A DNA stretch of 64,000 bases from Tretioscincus oriximinensis (taxonomy: Eukaryota; Chordata; Lepidosauria; Squamata; Gymnophthalmidae): positions 1,421,505 through 1,485,504 of the forward strand of contig JAJVDF010000123.1 of the NCBI GenBank assembly GCA_022410635.1, in the 5' to 3' direction. Positions 10,188 to 23,084 of the stretch are shown here, piece after piece; position 1 is the first letter of the stretch; the number at the start of each line of letters is the position of its first letter. Made by a program: the position numbers and the translations under genes. The notes under the pieces were generated by a model. It was not told the origin of the DNA, searched no databases, and saw only the letters and a program-made list of their open reading frames with translations.

Positions 10188-10334
10188 TTACTCAGAGATA
10201 AATTGCAGAGACAAATCATCTTCATCTTCAGTCTGACCAATGGTATCTAGTCCAGAAAAAGATGAATTAAGCTCATTCTTCAGGACAGAAGATGAAGAAA
10301 GTTTAAAAGTAATGATACTAACAGGACCCAAGTG
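10188..10334 (-). CDS. Candidate terminal exon of an unidentified minus-strand gene
   Basis: The minus strand has a 48-50 codon open frame ending in TAA at 10188-10190. It is serine-rich, then acidic (SGLDTIGQTEDEDDLSLQFI near the end). Two possible splice acceptors lie upstream, ...AATTTAG and ...CCTGTTAG, each within a weakly pyrimidine-rich intron. A 3' UTR-like stretch without repeats and a poly(A) signal with GU-rich downstream sequence follow (9905-10187). I do not recognise the protein. Chance openness is a real alternative, and the start is not defined. Confidence 0.33.
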   Translation of the reverse strand, partial: HLGPVSIITFKLSSSSVLKNELNSSFSGLDTIGQTEDEDDLSLQFISE

Positions 10335-10616
10335 TCTAAATTATCAGGTTTTTTAAAGTCAATAATTTTTTCCATTCTGTTTTTCCCTGAATTTGAAATA
10401 AAAGCTCTGGTATAAATTGTGGCTAGAATCAGCACTATTGAAATAATGGCTTTTTAAAAAAGGTTTTTGAATGCATAGGTTATAGGAATCATAGAAATTC
10501 AACACAGTACTCTTACAACAGAGATTCTATCTATATACATTCATGGCACGTTTTGGTGTTCTGACTGGTGTCATAGGCCTGATCCCCATGCATGATTTCC
10601 TGTGCGTTGGACATAC

Positions 10617-10683
10617 CATTACTTTCTGACCGCCCCACTGAGTCACATGTGTCCAGCATTCCATTTGCTCAAAAGGTCCTTTG
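10617..10683 (-). CDS. Candidate internal exon, minus strand
   Basis: On the minus strand, TTTATTTCACAG is followed by 67 bases open in one frame (KGPFEQMECWTHVTQWGGQK) and then ATG/GTATGT as donor. It lies 280 bases upstream of the candidate terminal exon, but its outgoing phase does not match that exon's open frame. The two may therefore not belong together. Protein not recognised. Confidence 0.2.
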
Positions 10684-11699
10684 CTGTGAAATAAATATCA
10701 CTGCATTTTATCCTATTTATCAGCTGGCATTTTGTAAATTCCGAAAGAAAGTTGCATCAGGAGCAAATTCTAAAAGCTAATTGGCTCTTGGCTTGCAGAG
10801 AATACTCGGGAATTGTGTAGAGTTTTTATTTCATTCCTCAGCAAAAAGTCTCTGTAACAGAATATCCTCTCCATCAGTTTTTACAAGCCTCTTATCTCAG
10901 CTAGCAAACAATACAGTTGCAATATAATTGTTTCTTGGAAGTCTGCCCAGATGACCCCTGCTGGGCTCTTTTGAATGAATGAATGACTCACAAAGGATTA
11001 TCCAAGCAGGTTGTGTTAGAACGGATACAGTCAGTGGAGTTTTGAACCACATGGAGAGTGAAAGGACCTGATTAAAACTTCTGTTCTGCTGTCTGACAAG
11101 AACCTGTCACAGGTTGACAGGAAGGGCAAGAAAACTGATAGGAACAGTCTCAGAGGAGACTCTTCCTTCCTCTTATACCTTCTTCCAATATCCCTGGGAA
11201 AAGTTTGAATCAGCTGATCGTCTTCACCCAGTTTGTGTGTGGATAAACAGGTTTACTCTCTGCCATTCCATCTTTCGTATTCCACAGTAATCACTTTTGC
11301 CTACAAACATGACTCGAGTCTCTTTCTTTCTTGTTCCATCCTTTCCTAAAACAGTTCCCCAACCAGCAAGCAATCTCTTTAGCTCACTTTCGTTTGCAGC
11401 ATATTTAGTCTCCCATGGAGATGTGGTGAGATTTTCTGGATAGAAGAAATTCCATAGAATTGTATGCAGGCTGGCAGAGAATGCTGGGGACTGTAGTCAG
11501 ATAAGCACAGCAATGTCTTCCTAGGCTAGGCACGTGATGCAATTGCTATGCAAAGAGTAGCAGCAACTTGAAAGTTTTAGGGTAGGTGGCAAATGGCTAA
11601 TGTGGGTTTTTTTTAATTAAGCAAAGAAGCAGCCATAATGGTGTATCTTGAGCCACACACCTTTATTAAAAGTGCATGTAGGTGTCATCTATATATTGT

Positions 11700-12700
11700 A
11701 TTTTTTTAATTATTGAAAAAGAGAGATATCCATCCTCTGCGTCCATTTTCAAGGGGAACCCATATTAAATGTGAGCAAATGCTGTTTACACTGTAGCCAA
11801 CATCTTGTTGCAAATTCAGTTTCCATGGGAATTTACTGCAAATATGTGATTGGTTGATGCCCTGCTCTTTTTNGGGGGTAGTCAAGCAAACTTCATTTTT
11901 TTCTATTTTTACATCATATGTATAATATAGCCTCCTGAAACTTTTTAAAGTTTTTCCCACAACCCTCCCTCCTTATTCCAAGGGTAACATGATCAATTCC
12001 TTATATATACACCATTGTGAAAATATTACATTGAGAAAATTAACTTTCNTTTTTTTTTCATTTTCACTCCTAAATTTGTTTTCTAAATATATATTTAACT
12101 GTCCACCATTTTATTTATAGGCTCTAATCTTTTCTATATTATTTGCATTCTTTATACAACAATTTTCTATCTCTACCTCTAGCATATTTACAATATAGTT
12201 ATACCGTCTATTGATCATCCATCTAGTCCTAACTTTTCAACCTCCTACTAAAACTATTTGTGCACATGAAATCAATTTATCTATTATATCTTTTTGTTCT
12301 ACCAATTGAAGATTATTTAGGTTTGCATGTGTTATAACCATTGTATTCAGGACATTATTTCCTTCCTCTTATACCTTCTTCCAATATCCCTGTACCTATT
12401 CATATTCCCACACCATATAATAATGTAATCCTCTTTGCTAGCATCCATTCCAATATAAGCCATTTATATTTGGGAGGAAACATGCTAATTGTGCNGGGGC
12501 TCTATATTATTAATGTATATTCTTGTTTCTTTCAGGCTATTTTATTTTTCCATTCTAACGTTTTTTATTTCATTTTTTATATCTTCCTTTTCTATTCTCA
12601 TGTCCTGCTTTTTTTAAACACAATCTATCATGTTTTTACAGCACATCTGAAACCAATATATTTATGTTTATCACAAAACTTTAAATAAATACTTTTTATT
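11700..12700 (-). mobile_element. L1-type LINE 3' region
   Basis: The minus strand from about 12480 to 12240 reads as a degenerate L1 ORF2 C-terminus (QKDIIDKLISCAQIVLV), parallel to IIECMLSCAQITLLKGWI in the plus-strand copy at 16600. A T-rich (A-rich on the minus strand) 3' UTR-like stretch follows. Many stops; inactive. Confidence 0.55.
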
Positions 12701-13443
12701 TTTTAGCAACTTTTTGTGTCATGATTTGTGCAGCACTTGTGAAACTGGCACACAACCCACACCAGGGAGACCATGTTCTAAGTTCCCAAGGATTTCTATA
12801 TACGAATTTTTAAAAAAGGGGAAAAAAGAGTTGCATATTGTTGCTTAATTAATTTTCAAAATCAATGCAACAGCAGACTGCAAAACTAAATGACTGGGGA
12901 GCACCAAATTAATAACAAATGTTCTTTAGAACAAAACTCAAATTCATAACTATATTTTAAAGCATGATACAAAGTACTGTAAATATGTAACTGTTAAAAA
13001 AGAGAGAGAATGAGACATTTATTATTCAGAATGATGGATTTGTTAGGGAATCAAAAATTTCCTCAATCATTATTATTAGTAATGAATGANTAATGCATAA
13101 GTAAGACAATCGAACAAAGACCTTCAGTTAAGAAGAAGGCCTCCAGCATTTCAAGCAATCCTATTTAGTAGTCTTCTGGCCTTTCTGAACTAGTCTGGAA
13201 AACTAGACCAGTGTGGCCTGTAGAATATATCATTTGCATGATGGAACAGTTTATTAGGAAAGCATATCCAGAGTAAGCTCATTTGTCTGTAAAGGACAAG
13301 ACTTTGGAACAGGAAAGGTTGCTCCAATGCCATTAGATCCTATACCACCCACAAATGGTTCATCTACAACTGTTCCATCATGGAATACCTGACAATGGCC
13401 ATCAGNCAGACATCATGTGACCATGGACTGATATATAATGTCA

Positions 13444-13738
13444 NAGTATGGTGGTACAGAGGCTAAAAGCTTCAAATTTGTCTTTCAAAAGAGAGAGTTG
13501 CGTTTGCAGCCCATGTACAAGCTGTNGAGAGGGATCAATGCCCTCTCCTAGCCTCAGATTCAGCCAGTCCAGATGTTTGAAAGCACTTTGCAGTTAAATA
13601 AATGGGTACTGCCACAATATGGTGGGAAGGATAGAAAGTAAGCCTTCGGGGGAAAGAAAAATAATTTGTAAGCTGCTTTGAGTCCCTTTGGATGATAAAC
13701 ATGAGGTACAAAAACCCAGTTCTTCTTCTTCTGGAACA
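13444..13738 (+). mobile_element. tRNA-derived SINE, old copy
   Basis: Shares the body and tail of the SINE copies at 39168, 57186 and 60028: GTGGTACAGAGGCTAAAAGC head, AAATGGGTACTGCCACAATATGG middle, GTAAGCTGCTTTGAGTCCC and a TTCTTCTTCT end. The head is degenerate. This is a diverged copy. Confidence 0.72.
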
Positions 13739-13879
13739 TTTTAGAAAGGCAAGAAGGCTGCTTGAGTGATGCTGAACTGTGTGACATTCACATCTTCCTA
13801 GCAGTAGGACAAAGTAAAAAAGCAGTATGTGGAGGCAAACTCAATTCTTCCCCAGCTTACTTTTAAAGTCAGTACATGA

Positions 13880-14234
13880 ATGCCATCCCTGACATGGTTC
13901 TGTTCCCCCAAAATAGTTAAAAAGTTTATTGAACAAAATTCACATGTCCCCTCACCTGTCTTTTTCGTGGACAAAAAATCCCAGCAAAAGAATCTTGTAT
14001 GCAACTATCGCGCCCTTAATGTTGCCACTGAATCCACAAAATTCCCCATGCCACTGATTTCTACCNTTTTAGGCAGTTTCCATGATGCTAAGTATCTTAC
14101 CAAATTGGATCTTCATGAGGCTTANCACAGAATTNGTATTCAGGGAGGAGATGAGTGGAAAACCATCTTCACTTGCCCCATGGGAAAATTTCTGTTTAAG
14201 GTAATGCCTTCTGGCCTGAAAAATGCTGGCAATT
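13880..14234 (+). pseudogene. Ty3/Gypsy LTR-retrotransposon reverse transcriptase fragment
   Basis: A 118-codon frame carries the N-terminal half of a Gypsy-type RT. It shows PVFFVDKKS, then CNYRALN, KFPMPL, KLDLHEA and [20 protein letters not shown], in the family order. It stops before the catalytic YxDD block, and no LTRs, protease or integrase flank it. It is a dead fragment, and I give no repaired sequence. Three ambiguous bases lie inside. Confidence 0.85.
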
Positions 14235-14719
14235 AAACAAACAAACAAACTAAATAAATAAATAATAGGTTTATCACATACCTTTGTTTGCCTGACGTAG
14301 TCTGGAAAAAGGAGGTGTGTCCAAGGACTTGGGATTAAATCCTGAATTCCCAGTGAAGCCAAGGATTCTTATAAACCTGGTTTGGTTACAGGCCTCCTTT
14401 GTTGATGTTGCAGTCACTTATGGTGGCTTCCTCAGTGGCTTCTGGTTTTTTCTTTCATTGCCATGCCTGATGTGCTACTGTAATGGAAGCAGATGAGATT
14501 GACTGCAGTTTACACTCTCAGCACTGTGTGCAATCCTGCCACTAGAGCCAGGATAAACACACAAAGTGCTGCAGCTGCTCCCTTGTGCCTTTGTTCTCCT
14601 CCCAGGTGGGCACATCAGTACTGTAGCCACTGNTATCCTGTCAGCTGGTTGCATAGGCTGGCAGCACCTAGGTGCTGTTGCTGCTGTTTCTATTGGACTG
14701 CTGTTTCTATTGGACATAG

Positions 14720-15730
14720 TAGTGGATAAATTCAAGAAAAATGGNTAACTATTCAGCAGATTTTTCAAAGAATAAATTCAAATAATTATCCAAGATTTAT
14801 GGCNATACCCAACACTTCATTGGAAAATATATTTCTAAACAGCATTAAGGGTATGAAAGGGATGGGAGGAACTCTCTCCCAGTTAATTTCTGAACAGCAG
14901 TTTGATAATATTCAAATGTGGATGAATATTTGGGCTACCAATTTAGAAGTAAACGAAGTACAGATGAAAGAAATATGGCTAAAAACTGATAAAATCAGAA
15001 ATAATAGACTTAAAGAATTGCAACTTAAGATACTTCATCGATGGTATAGAATCCCCTGTTACCTTATTCATGTTATACCAAATGTGAGACCTATGTGCTG
15101 GCACAGCTGTGGATATATTTGCTTTGGGAGAGTCTGTTAGTTATAAGTTTCTGGGATAACATTAGGATATCATATAAGCAAAGGAAATTGTAATATTACA
15201 GCCTTTTTAAAGAGTGTCCCAAGTAGATAGATATCTACTTGTCCAGATGATCATGGCCGCCCAAGTGGTAGTAGCATTTGGATGGAAAGAATGTAACAAA
15301 TGGCATGTCAGTAANTGATATCACTATTTAGCTGACCAATTAATAGGGGACTATGTGATTGAGAAATCTGGTGCCAATTTCAAAATAANAGATACATGGA
15401 TAAAAAATTGAGCAAAGTTAATTATATACAGTCAGTCGAACTGATNGAGATCCGAACTATTGACAACTATTAAAGTAATCCTCAGAGCATAATAATATNA
15501 TTATAATATTGGCTTTCTCACAGGGAGGGGGGGAGACAAGAGGTGAGAAGGAAACTAGGAAGAATTTAAATGAAAACAAGGAAGAATTTATTTAAGAGTC
15601 AAATGTTTATTTGCCTTTGGATGTATATTTGCACAATGCACATTATGTAAAATTTTCTTTCATGTTTGTATGTTACAATTTGTATGTTTGTTTCAGTTGC
15701 TATTTTTAAAATATTTTTTTTTACAAAAAA
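14720..15730 (+). mobile_element. L1-type LINE ORF2 C-terminus and 3' UTR
   Basis: Open reading around 14799-15140 contains RLKELQLKILHRWYRIP and MCWHSCG, the L1 ORF2 C-terminal Trp/Cys pattern (RWY...CW..C). A broken frame continues to DTWIKN near 15410. A T/A-rich 3' UTR and an A-rich end follow. Ambiguous bases and stops show decay. Confidence 0.7.
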
Positions 15731-15819
15731 ACCCATAGTCATGGGTAACCTATTAAAAACACCTCAGGTCTAAAGGGCAACAGGCATGTAAATAAATAAA
15801 TAAATAAATAAAAAATGTT

Positions 15820-16955
15820 GAAAGCAACTGGAAAGAACCTTTCAAAAGTATAAATAACATTTGGGAAAAAAACAATGGGATGTTATTTATCAACAAACAC
15901 TAGTAAATTAGAACTAGTAAATAAAATAAACACCCTTAATCAGGACAACTTAAATGAAGCACTAAAAAAACTTTAAAATGCAGAAATATACTTTTTAGAA
16001 CTTATGTGATAATTCAAATAATCCAGTTTCACAACAACAGATAGTGAACTGGACTGGATTTATATTCTGGCTACAATCAGCAGGGATAGCCAGATATTTT
16101 AATTATCCACAAAAAATAAGAAGACAAGATAATCGAATAGAACAAATAATAAGAATGATAGTAAATGATTAAAAGAAAATACCTTCCTTAATATATAATT
16201 TTCTAAATAATAAAAATAATGAGATAATAAACGAAATTGTAAACAGATGGAATCACGATATAAATATAAGTACCACCGAAATACTGAGATCTATTAAGAA
16301 TATAAAGGTGGAAAAGATGAACAACTTAAAAGAAGCTAGGAGGAAAATTTTGCATAGATGGCATTAATGACCCCTATTCAACTAGCTCATATTGCACTTA
16401 ATATTTCCAATCAATGTTGGTTTGGATGTCAAACCAGAGCCTATTATTTTCATGTATTTTGGCAATGTCAAGAAGCGCAAAATTATTGGTCCAAAATCCA
16501 GAACGAAATAAACAAAATATATAACAATAACTTAGTATTAATGGAAAAAATTGTGTTCTTTTTATTAGTTTTAGACCAAGTAGAGAACATTCAAGTTAAA
16601 AATATTATTGAATGTATGTTAAGTTGTGCTCAGATAACACTTTTGAAAGGATGGATAAATATTTCTAAGCGAACGATAAATGAATTGGCAAGAATACTTG
16701 ATTCAAAAAATAGCGGTGGAAATTAGGAATAGCAGAATTAATAATAGTGACAATGTAAAGAAAGTGATGCAAGTTAAACAAAATTGGGACTTAGTTAAAA
16801 ATTATCTATTGATGTCTATACCGAATCAAGCTACAAGAGTTAGAATTAATATCATTTTTACATTGCATCATTGTACTCAAATTATGTTCCCTTTGTCTTG
16901 TTATTTCAATGTACTACTTCTGTAATTTTCAGGGGGAGGGATTGGGGAGAATAAA
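15820..16955 (+). mobile_element. L1-type LINE, second copy
   Basis: After a TAAA-repeat join, A-rich sequence leads to a 122-codon frame at 16358-16726. It carries the L1 C-terminal motif (CWFGCQTRAYYFHVFWQCQ, then NYWSKIQNEINKIYN). The copy ends in a 3' UTR with AGGGGGAGGGATTGGGG followed by AATAAATAAATA. The plus-strand L1 copies at 14720 and 47470 share this layout. Confidence 0.75.
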
Positions 16956-16959
16956 ATAA

Positions 16960-17122
16960 ATAAATACACACATACACACATACACACATACACATACATG
17001 CATACATGCATACATGCATACATGCATACATACATACATACATACATACATACATACATACATACATACATACATACGTACATACATACATACATACATA
17101 CATACATACATACATACATACT
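16960..17122. repeat. (CATA)n microsatellite at L1 tail
   Basis: The A-rich end of the L1 copy grades into ACACATAC, CATG-CATA mixed units and then about 25 uninterrupted CATA units with one CGTA variant. The Cys/Met/Tyr-rich and His/Thr/Ile-rich open frames here are translation of the repeat. Confidence 0.97.
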
Positions 17123-17640
17123 CTTCCAAAGCATTGCTTCTCAACACTGAAAATATTTTTTGTTCCAAAGTAAAATGCATGACTACTCACCGCATACTAC
17201 ATGCTAGTTTGATAACACTGTAGCTATTTTGTGTTCTTTGTTTTCTGGGATTGACTTCCAAACCATTGTGTACTACTCAGCTATACTTCTGGCAGAATTC
17301 CTGGATCACCCTTTGCCAGCAGCACTATCTACTCATGTTGCTAAATAACTTTTAATTACTTGGGAGTTGAAAAATGCACAAGAGAGAAATTGTGTGTGTC
17401 AATATGCCTGCTCGTACGAGGGAGCTGTCTTTTGTTTTCTAATGAATTAGATAAACATTAGTCTGGAAGTCTACAAAGCATGCGCTATGTTGTGTTACAA
17501 AGAGAGAGAATGAAACTACAGAATGTCAGGTGAAAGAGTAGACATTTTTCACACTCTGTTCTGTCTAGTATCTTCAGCATCACAATATTCACCTCCAAAA
17601 ATATGCTGTAAACTTTGCTGATAAACTATTCTGATGGCAA

Positions 17641-18160
17641 TAAGAACATAGAACATAAGAAGAGCCATACTGGATCGGGTCAGAGCCCATCTAGTCCAGC
17701 ATTCTGTCTCACACAGAGGCCCACCAGATGCACCTGGGCAGTCCAAACAGAGGAAATCAAAATATGCTCCTGTTCATGACTCCCTGCAAATGGCATTTCA
17801 GGAGTCCTGCCTGTTGCTCCATCCCGGAGGCAGCATCCAGACATCCATCCTAGTACCCATTTATACCCTTGGTGTCCATAAATCTGTCTGGTCCTGTCTT
17901 GAAGCTATTCAAGCTGTTAGCTACCACTACCTCCTCAGGAAGTAAATTGCACAGGCCGATGACCCTCTGGGTGAAAAAATACTTTCCTTTGTCTGTTCTC
18001 ACTTTTCTACCCATCAGTTTTAAGGAGTGNCCTCTGGTCCTAGTGTTGTGTGATACAGAAAACATTTTTCTCTATTCACCCTATGCATGATTTTGTACAC
18101 TTCATTCAGATCACCTCTCAAAAATCGCCTTTCGAGGCTGAAAAGGCCAATCTACCAAAA
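17641..18160 (-). mobile_element. CR1 LINE 3' fragment
   Basis: Starts with AACATAGAACATAAGAAGAGCC and continues through the ORF2 C-terminus on the minus strand (HSLKLMGRKVRTDKGKYFFT). It extends further 5' than the 4253 copy, to a region resembling FERRFLRGDLNEVYKI. An ambiguous base and indels are present. Confidence 0.85.
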
Positions 18161-18768
18161 TTATTGTGACATAGAAGGAAATTAAAGCACCTCTATTCTT
18201 TAAAAAAAACTTGAAAACAAAGCCTGATTATTTTTTCTCTCTTTAATCCCGATGCATGCAAGCATAGCTGTAGAAATTTAGTACTCAGATGAACATGTTA
18301 TCCAAAGAGAATACGTCCTCCAAAACAATTAACAGGATTTATTTTGAGGTGATCAGAAAATGTTTAATGAGATTTCATATTCATTTGTGTATCCAGGATA
18401 AACATTTCTTTTGTTGTTCAGTGAAAGGTAGATTGCTTGTACAGTGCAGCATGGCACACACTGGTGACATCCATGTGCCAATGGCCTCCTCCTAGCATTA
18501 TCCCCAAATTAGGGAACACACACTGTTCTCTGATTTTCTACTTCATCTTTTCAATATTCCTGTGAGGTATGTTATTCTGAGAGGCAGTGATTGTCATGTT
18601 TGTCATTAGGCCGATGAATACTCTTCTCCAGACAAGAAAGAAACATAGGCTGAGCCGCAGCTCTGGTCCCAACCAGTGACACAGGCTCTGCCAGTGACTA
18701 GCCAAACTGCTGTGAGCAATTCCGAAAAGAAGAAGATTTGCATAGGCCACAGACTATCTTAGTGCATT

Positions 18769-19020
18769 TGAATGTGTACATTATGTATTATATTTACTTG
18801 AGATATTTTGTGTATATAGTTGACTGTTTGAATCTGATGTAGTCCCGGGCAATGTGCCCATGGTTTTGGAGGGAAAGTTTGGACACATGTATATAAGCGT
18901 GCAGCTTCGGCTGAGGACTTTCACTGCAGACCAGACTAAGATACCACTAAGAGCTGAATAAACACATTGAGCTGAATCACTTTCTGTCCTTGTGCTTCAT
19001 TAGCCATCAGTGGCATCACA
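18769..19020 (+). mobile_element. Solo-LTR-like unit
   Basis: The segment begins TG and ends CA, with a TATATAAG box at 18890-18897 and AATAAA at 18957-18962, 60 bases apart. This U3-R-U5 spacing is typical of retroviral/Gypsy LTRs. A C-rich GCTTCGGCTGAGGACTTTC block lies between. No target duplication or internal coding region was found, so the family is unknown and the left end is approximate. Confidence 0.42.
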
Positions 19021-20560
19021 ATACCACATAGGACAATGCAGAATTGCTGGCTTGCATGTGCGGTATTGACTTCTTGGTCAGTTGTCTTACCGGTTCCAAG
19101 ATATGTGTGATGGCTGTATTCCATAATACTTTTTCTTCTCATTGCAGACTTTAATGAGTTGTGTGGAGACAGCTTTAGATGCTCACAAAGGCTGGTGCAA
19201 AAATCAAGATTCGCTTGCAATTATAAACCCTGCCTTTGGTTCACTTCTACATTATCTTTGATGACATCTCCAAAGGTGCCTCTGAAGACAGTTGGGAAAT
19301 TCAGAGCTATCTTTGAGAACTGCTTCAAAGGTTCCTCCGAAAACATGTTCAAGACACTCAAGTTCCAGGTTGCTGCATTAGCATCCTTTGCTCTTCGCCA
19401 CACATATTTATTGTCCTACATGCAAATGCACTGCTGCTAATGCATTTGTAGTTTTAGAATACATGCAGGATAGATTAGGGACCTGTTATTGCATCCAACA
19501 TTGCATAATGTAAGGTTATTGTAATATTGCATTACTGGCATCAAGACAGTGTTGAGTAGTGAACTCCCTAAAACAAATGATTAAGTTTGTACAAATAGGT
19601 CCTAAGGCTTAGCTACGGATGGGATGGTTTGTGGCCAGCAGAGGTTTATAGACAAACTGCAATGTTTTAAAGTGGCTTTGCAAAGTTTCTATAACCAAAC
19701 TGAAGTTTTGGAACCATCTGCTGCAGCCAAAGAAATAACTGGAATTCCAGCCATGGCAAGTACACCGGAAAAAAAGGACCATGCCCAACAGTTCACTTAT
19801 CAGAAATGGCATGTCTCAAGAATTCTTTTTCCCTCTTTTAAGCTGGTTCCTCACTACAAGTTTTAAATCGCTTTTTTAAAAAAAACGAGGCAACACATTC
19901 AAAAGTATGTCCCCATTTAGCTACAATTTTCCTCGCAGTTCCTTCTGTGTCCTCAACACATCCTGGCAATTCTAATGACATCACAAGACCCAGAAATCAT
20001 TGCTGCATTTGCCTGACTACAAGCTCCAGCATTCTTCATGATCCTGCATACAATTCCCAGGCAATCTCTACTAGGCAAGAGCCAATGAGTGTCTTACAAT
20101 TTGCATACTGAAGCTCTGAGGCAGTTTTTCTTTTGGACTTTACAAAATGGAGGCTGCTAAATTGGATAATATGCAGAGTCTACCTACTCTGCAGTAAAGA
20201 CCTTTGGAGCAAATGGAACACCGGACACGTGTGTTGCCTCCGAAACGCAGTATATTGGGTGTGGGGAACAGGTCTTAGATACATTTTACAGATATGTTGA
20301 ACCGGTTTGGATTTGACCCAAACTGAATCACCATCTCAATTCACCAATTTTCCAGTATCTTTCTTATCAAGAAACTGTCTCCCGCTGTTTAATGGTAGAT
20401 TCAGAATAACTTACCAATTCACTAATGAACCAGTTCCAAAGTGATGATGATCTTGGCATGTAAAGTCATAAATGGCTTCAGCCAGAATACCTAATGAACC
20501 ACTTTTTCCTATATAGATATATCTGTGTATTAAAATGACAAAATGAAGGCCTCTTCATAT
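19021..20560. other. No gene recognised
   Basis: Open frames near 19159-19440 and 19624-19866 have no recognisable motif or splice context. Around 20380-20500 a minus-strand stretch resembles degenerate LINE reverse-transcriptase sequence. Confidence 0.45.
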
Positions 20561-21449
20561 TCCCATCTTTCCTGGTTTTAAGCTGGAGGGACAGATAGAG
20601 AATTTTTAAAATACAATACTAACTGCTTGATTCTAGCCTTTGGCTGAAAAGACAGCTTCCCATATCCTCTTGTTGTTTTTAATATGTTAATTTTGTATTT
20701 ATAGTGTTGCTTCCCTCCTTCAAACCTTATTTATAATAAATAAATATCTCACATGGAATATTTAATGGAATAAATTAATTTACTGTATCATTAAAGCTAC
20801 ACTTGTGCAATTTGTACATTTCTTAAGGTTCAGAAAGCAGCTTCGAAATAAAAACTTTCTGATCCCCAAAGTTTTCAATATTCAATATTCTTGTCATAAA
20901 TTTCAGTGAAATACCCCTGTTGTTCAGAATTCATTCTTCAAAGAGAAAAAGTACTTTAAAGTTTTTCTGTGAGTACATGAAGCTATTGTGCTGTGAGAGG
21001 TCACATCTAACTTTGATTAGACAAGCTATTGATTTAAAATACGCATAAAACTCAGATATTATTATCTTTTTATCATTTTATATACTTAATTAGAGCTTTA
21101 CTAATGGAAAATTAAGCTTTGATANTTGACAGATTTTGACAATTTGGCATGAATAATGTTAGAACTGGAAGGGGAAAAGATAACATAATAGCTTTTGAAT
21201 AGNGTTATTGATCTGTACAATATGAGACAATCTTTTATACCTTTGGATAGCTGGACATATAGTCAACTGATTTTTTTAAAGCTACAGCTGAATTAATACT
21301 TTCATCAACACAATAGTTTGGGCAGTTGAGCACAGTTGGACTTAGAAATGAAATACATACCTTGTACAATTAAATAGGTTTTGTAGCTTTGCTACTTCCT
21401 TCTAGAATGCTGACCTACAATTATCTACATAAAGTCATTATCTACATAT

Positions 21450-21830
21450 TCTCATTTGGGCCGGAAATTCTCGGCCCCAGACAGAAAATCTTGGTCATCG
21501 CACATGCAAAATTTGATGGTCCTGTTCCAGAAGTGACATCAAAGTGGGTACCCTTTCCAGAAGCAGAAACTGAAAGTGACATTATTTGTGATATCACTTC
21601 TGGTCCTGGAGCGCCTTTCCCAGAAACAGGAGCTGGAAATAACATCACCAAACAGGAGATAGCCTTCTTGTACATTGCTATGCAAGACTCCACACACTGT
21701 ATAAGAGTGGGAAGTCTGATAAAACATACAAGACTCTCCTGTGGCTCCCAACACTGCATGGAGTACAGCCAATTTGCAAGGAATTATGGGAATTTATACG
21801 TCACTGGTATTGAGTGCAAAGCAAGATGCT
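21450..21830. repeat. Unclassified interspersed repeat A, copy 1
   Basis: Shares blocks with 26160-26860, 34950-35165 and 39990-40290: AGAAGTGACATCA, GATATCACTTCTGGTCCTGG, CTGATAAAACATACAAGA, and CAACACTGCATGGAGTA-like sequence. The 153-codon open frame is not conserved between copies, so I treat it as non-coding. Confidence 0.55.
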
Positions 21831-22578
21831 TCCATTTTTATGTATCATGACTTATTTTTTATCTCCTTTGGTTTGGATATTAAGTTGTTGATACGATGAT
21901 CCTGGTATTTATTTGTGTGGGTTGTAACTAGAATGACTATTTTTTATATTTTAAAATACTGTAACAAAAACCATAATCATTTTTTAAAAAACAATTTGCG
22001 TGCAAATCCATCCTTCCCTTAAACATAGAAAGAAAATTGTTTATATGAGTATTACTCATATAATACACAGTTGTTCACTGTGACCCCACAAATAGTTTTT
22101 AGCACTTTTGTAGTGACACTGGGCTGAATCTGCCTCATGAGTTCATGCAGGTTCAATGATCCACTTACTCCCATTTTTTTCTGACAGCTCCTTTCTTCTG
22201 ACTAGTGTTAATCTGCTATAAAGCATGGGGCCTTTCATTGTGGAGAAACGGTACATCTTGTGAGACTTTGAGACTTGTGGTAAAAGTTCATTGGCTCTCA
22301 GCTTGCAAAGAATTCTGGGAATTGTAAGACAAGCACTGCACTGACTTTTGGAACATGCCTTTTGTGGAGATTTTAAGGAAATGTAAAGGGAACCAGGAAA
22401 CAGCAAGGAATACTGAAGAAGAGTAGGAGGCAATAGAAAATGGTTTACTCCGGATTTAGAGAAACTTCCAGAATAAAACAAAATGTGAGGAGTGGGGGCT
22501 TTGATTTCATTTTTTTCTGAAACTTTTTGAGATGATTTGCTGACAGGTAGCTTTGAACACAGTACTATTCTGACACAT

Positions 22579-22675
22579 ATTTTAAATCCATTTTCAGCCC
22601 TGAAGAACTGGAATCAGCCAAGAAAAAAACCTAGTACAGTTCTTTAGAGCTGAAGATGGATTAAAGGTATGTGTT
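22579..22675. mobile_element. Short foldback MITE
   Basis: Left arm TTTAAATCCATTTTCAGCCC and right arm GAGCTGAAGATGGATTAAAG are inverted copies. The pairing extends through CTGAAGAACTG / CAGTTCTTTAG. A related copy lies at 45655-45730. Its AG and GT edges mimic an exon, but every plus-strand frame has a stop. Confidence 0.6.
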
Positions 22676-22839
22676 CTAAAAGTGGTATCTTTGTTTTTTC
22701 GGCAAAAGTGGTCCCAAGATTTTGATTTCAATTTACAGGTGAAAGAATATGCCTTATGTGTCTGTAAGGCTCTTTTGGTTGTACCACAACTCCTAATAGC
22801 AAATAAGGGAATATGGCTTTCTTGGTGATGAACCTCAGG

Positions 22840-23010
22840 TGCATCATGTGTTTTCATTGCAGACCTTTAGAAAATCATTAATGACACATCTCTTTACTCT
22901 GGCCTTTAGTGGAAGAAGTACCTTTCCCTTCTCACTTTTAAGCACTTTATTGCTTTTCAAATGTTTATTTTTGTACACTATTTTTATTGTTGTTACCTTT
23001 CCCTCTCTCA
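22840..23010 (+). mobile_element. L2-like LINE 3' end
   Basis: A short frame reads TFRKSLMTHLFTLAF, the last residues of L2/CR1-clade ORF2, followed by a T-rich 3' UTR. Confidence 0.55.
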
Positions 23011-23084
23011 CGAGCCTTCTAAGCCAAAAAGGCAAATTAAGACAGACAAGAGCCACATGCTGTTGTCTAAATGATGATAAATGA

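Noticed and set aside
22579..22675. Plus-strand exon-like unit with TTTTCAG and AAAG/GTATGTG
   Set aside because: All three frames contain stops, and the unit is a foldback MITE whose arms create the splice-like edges.
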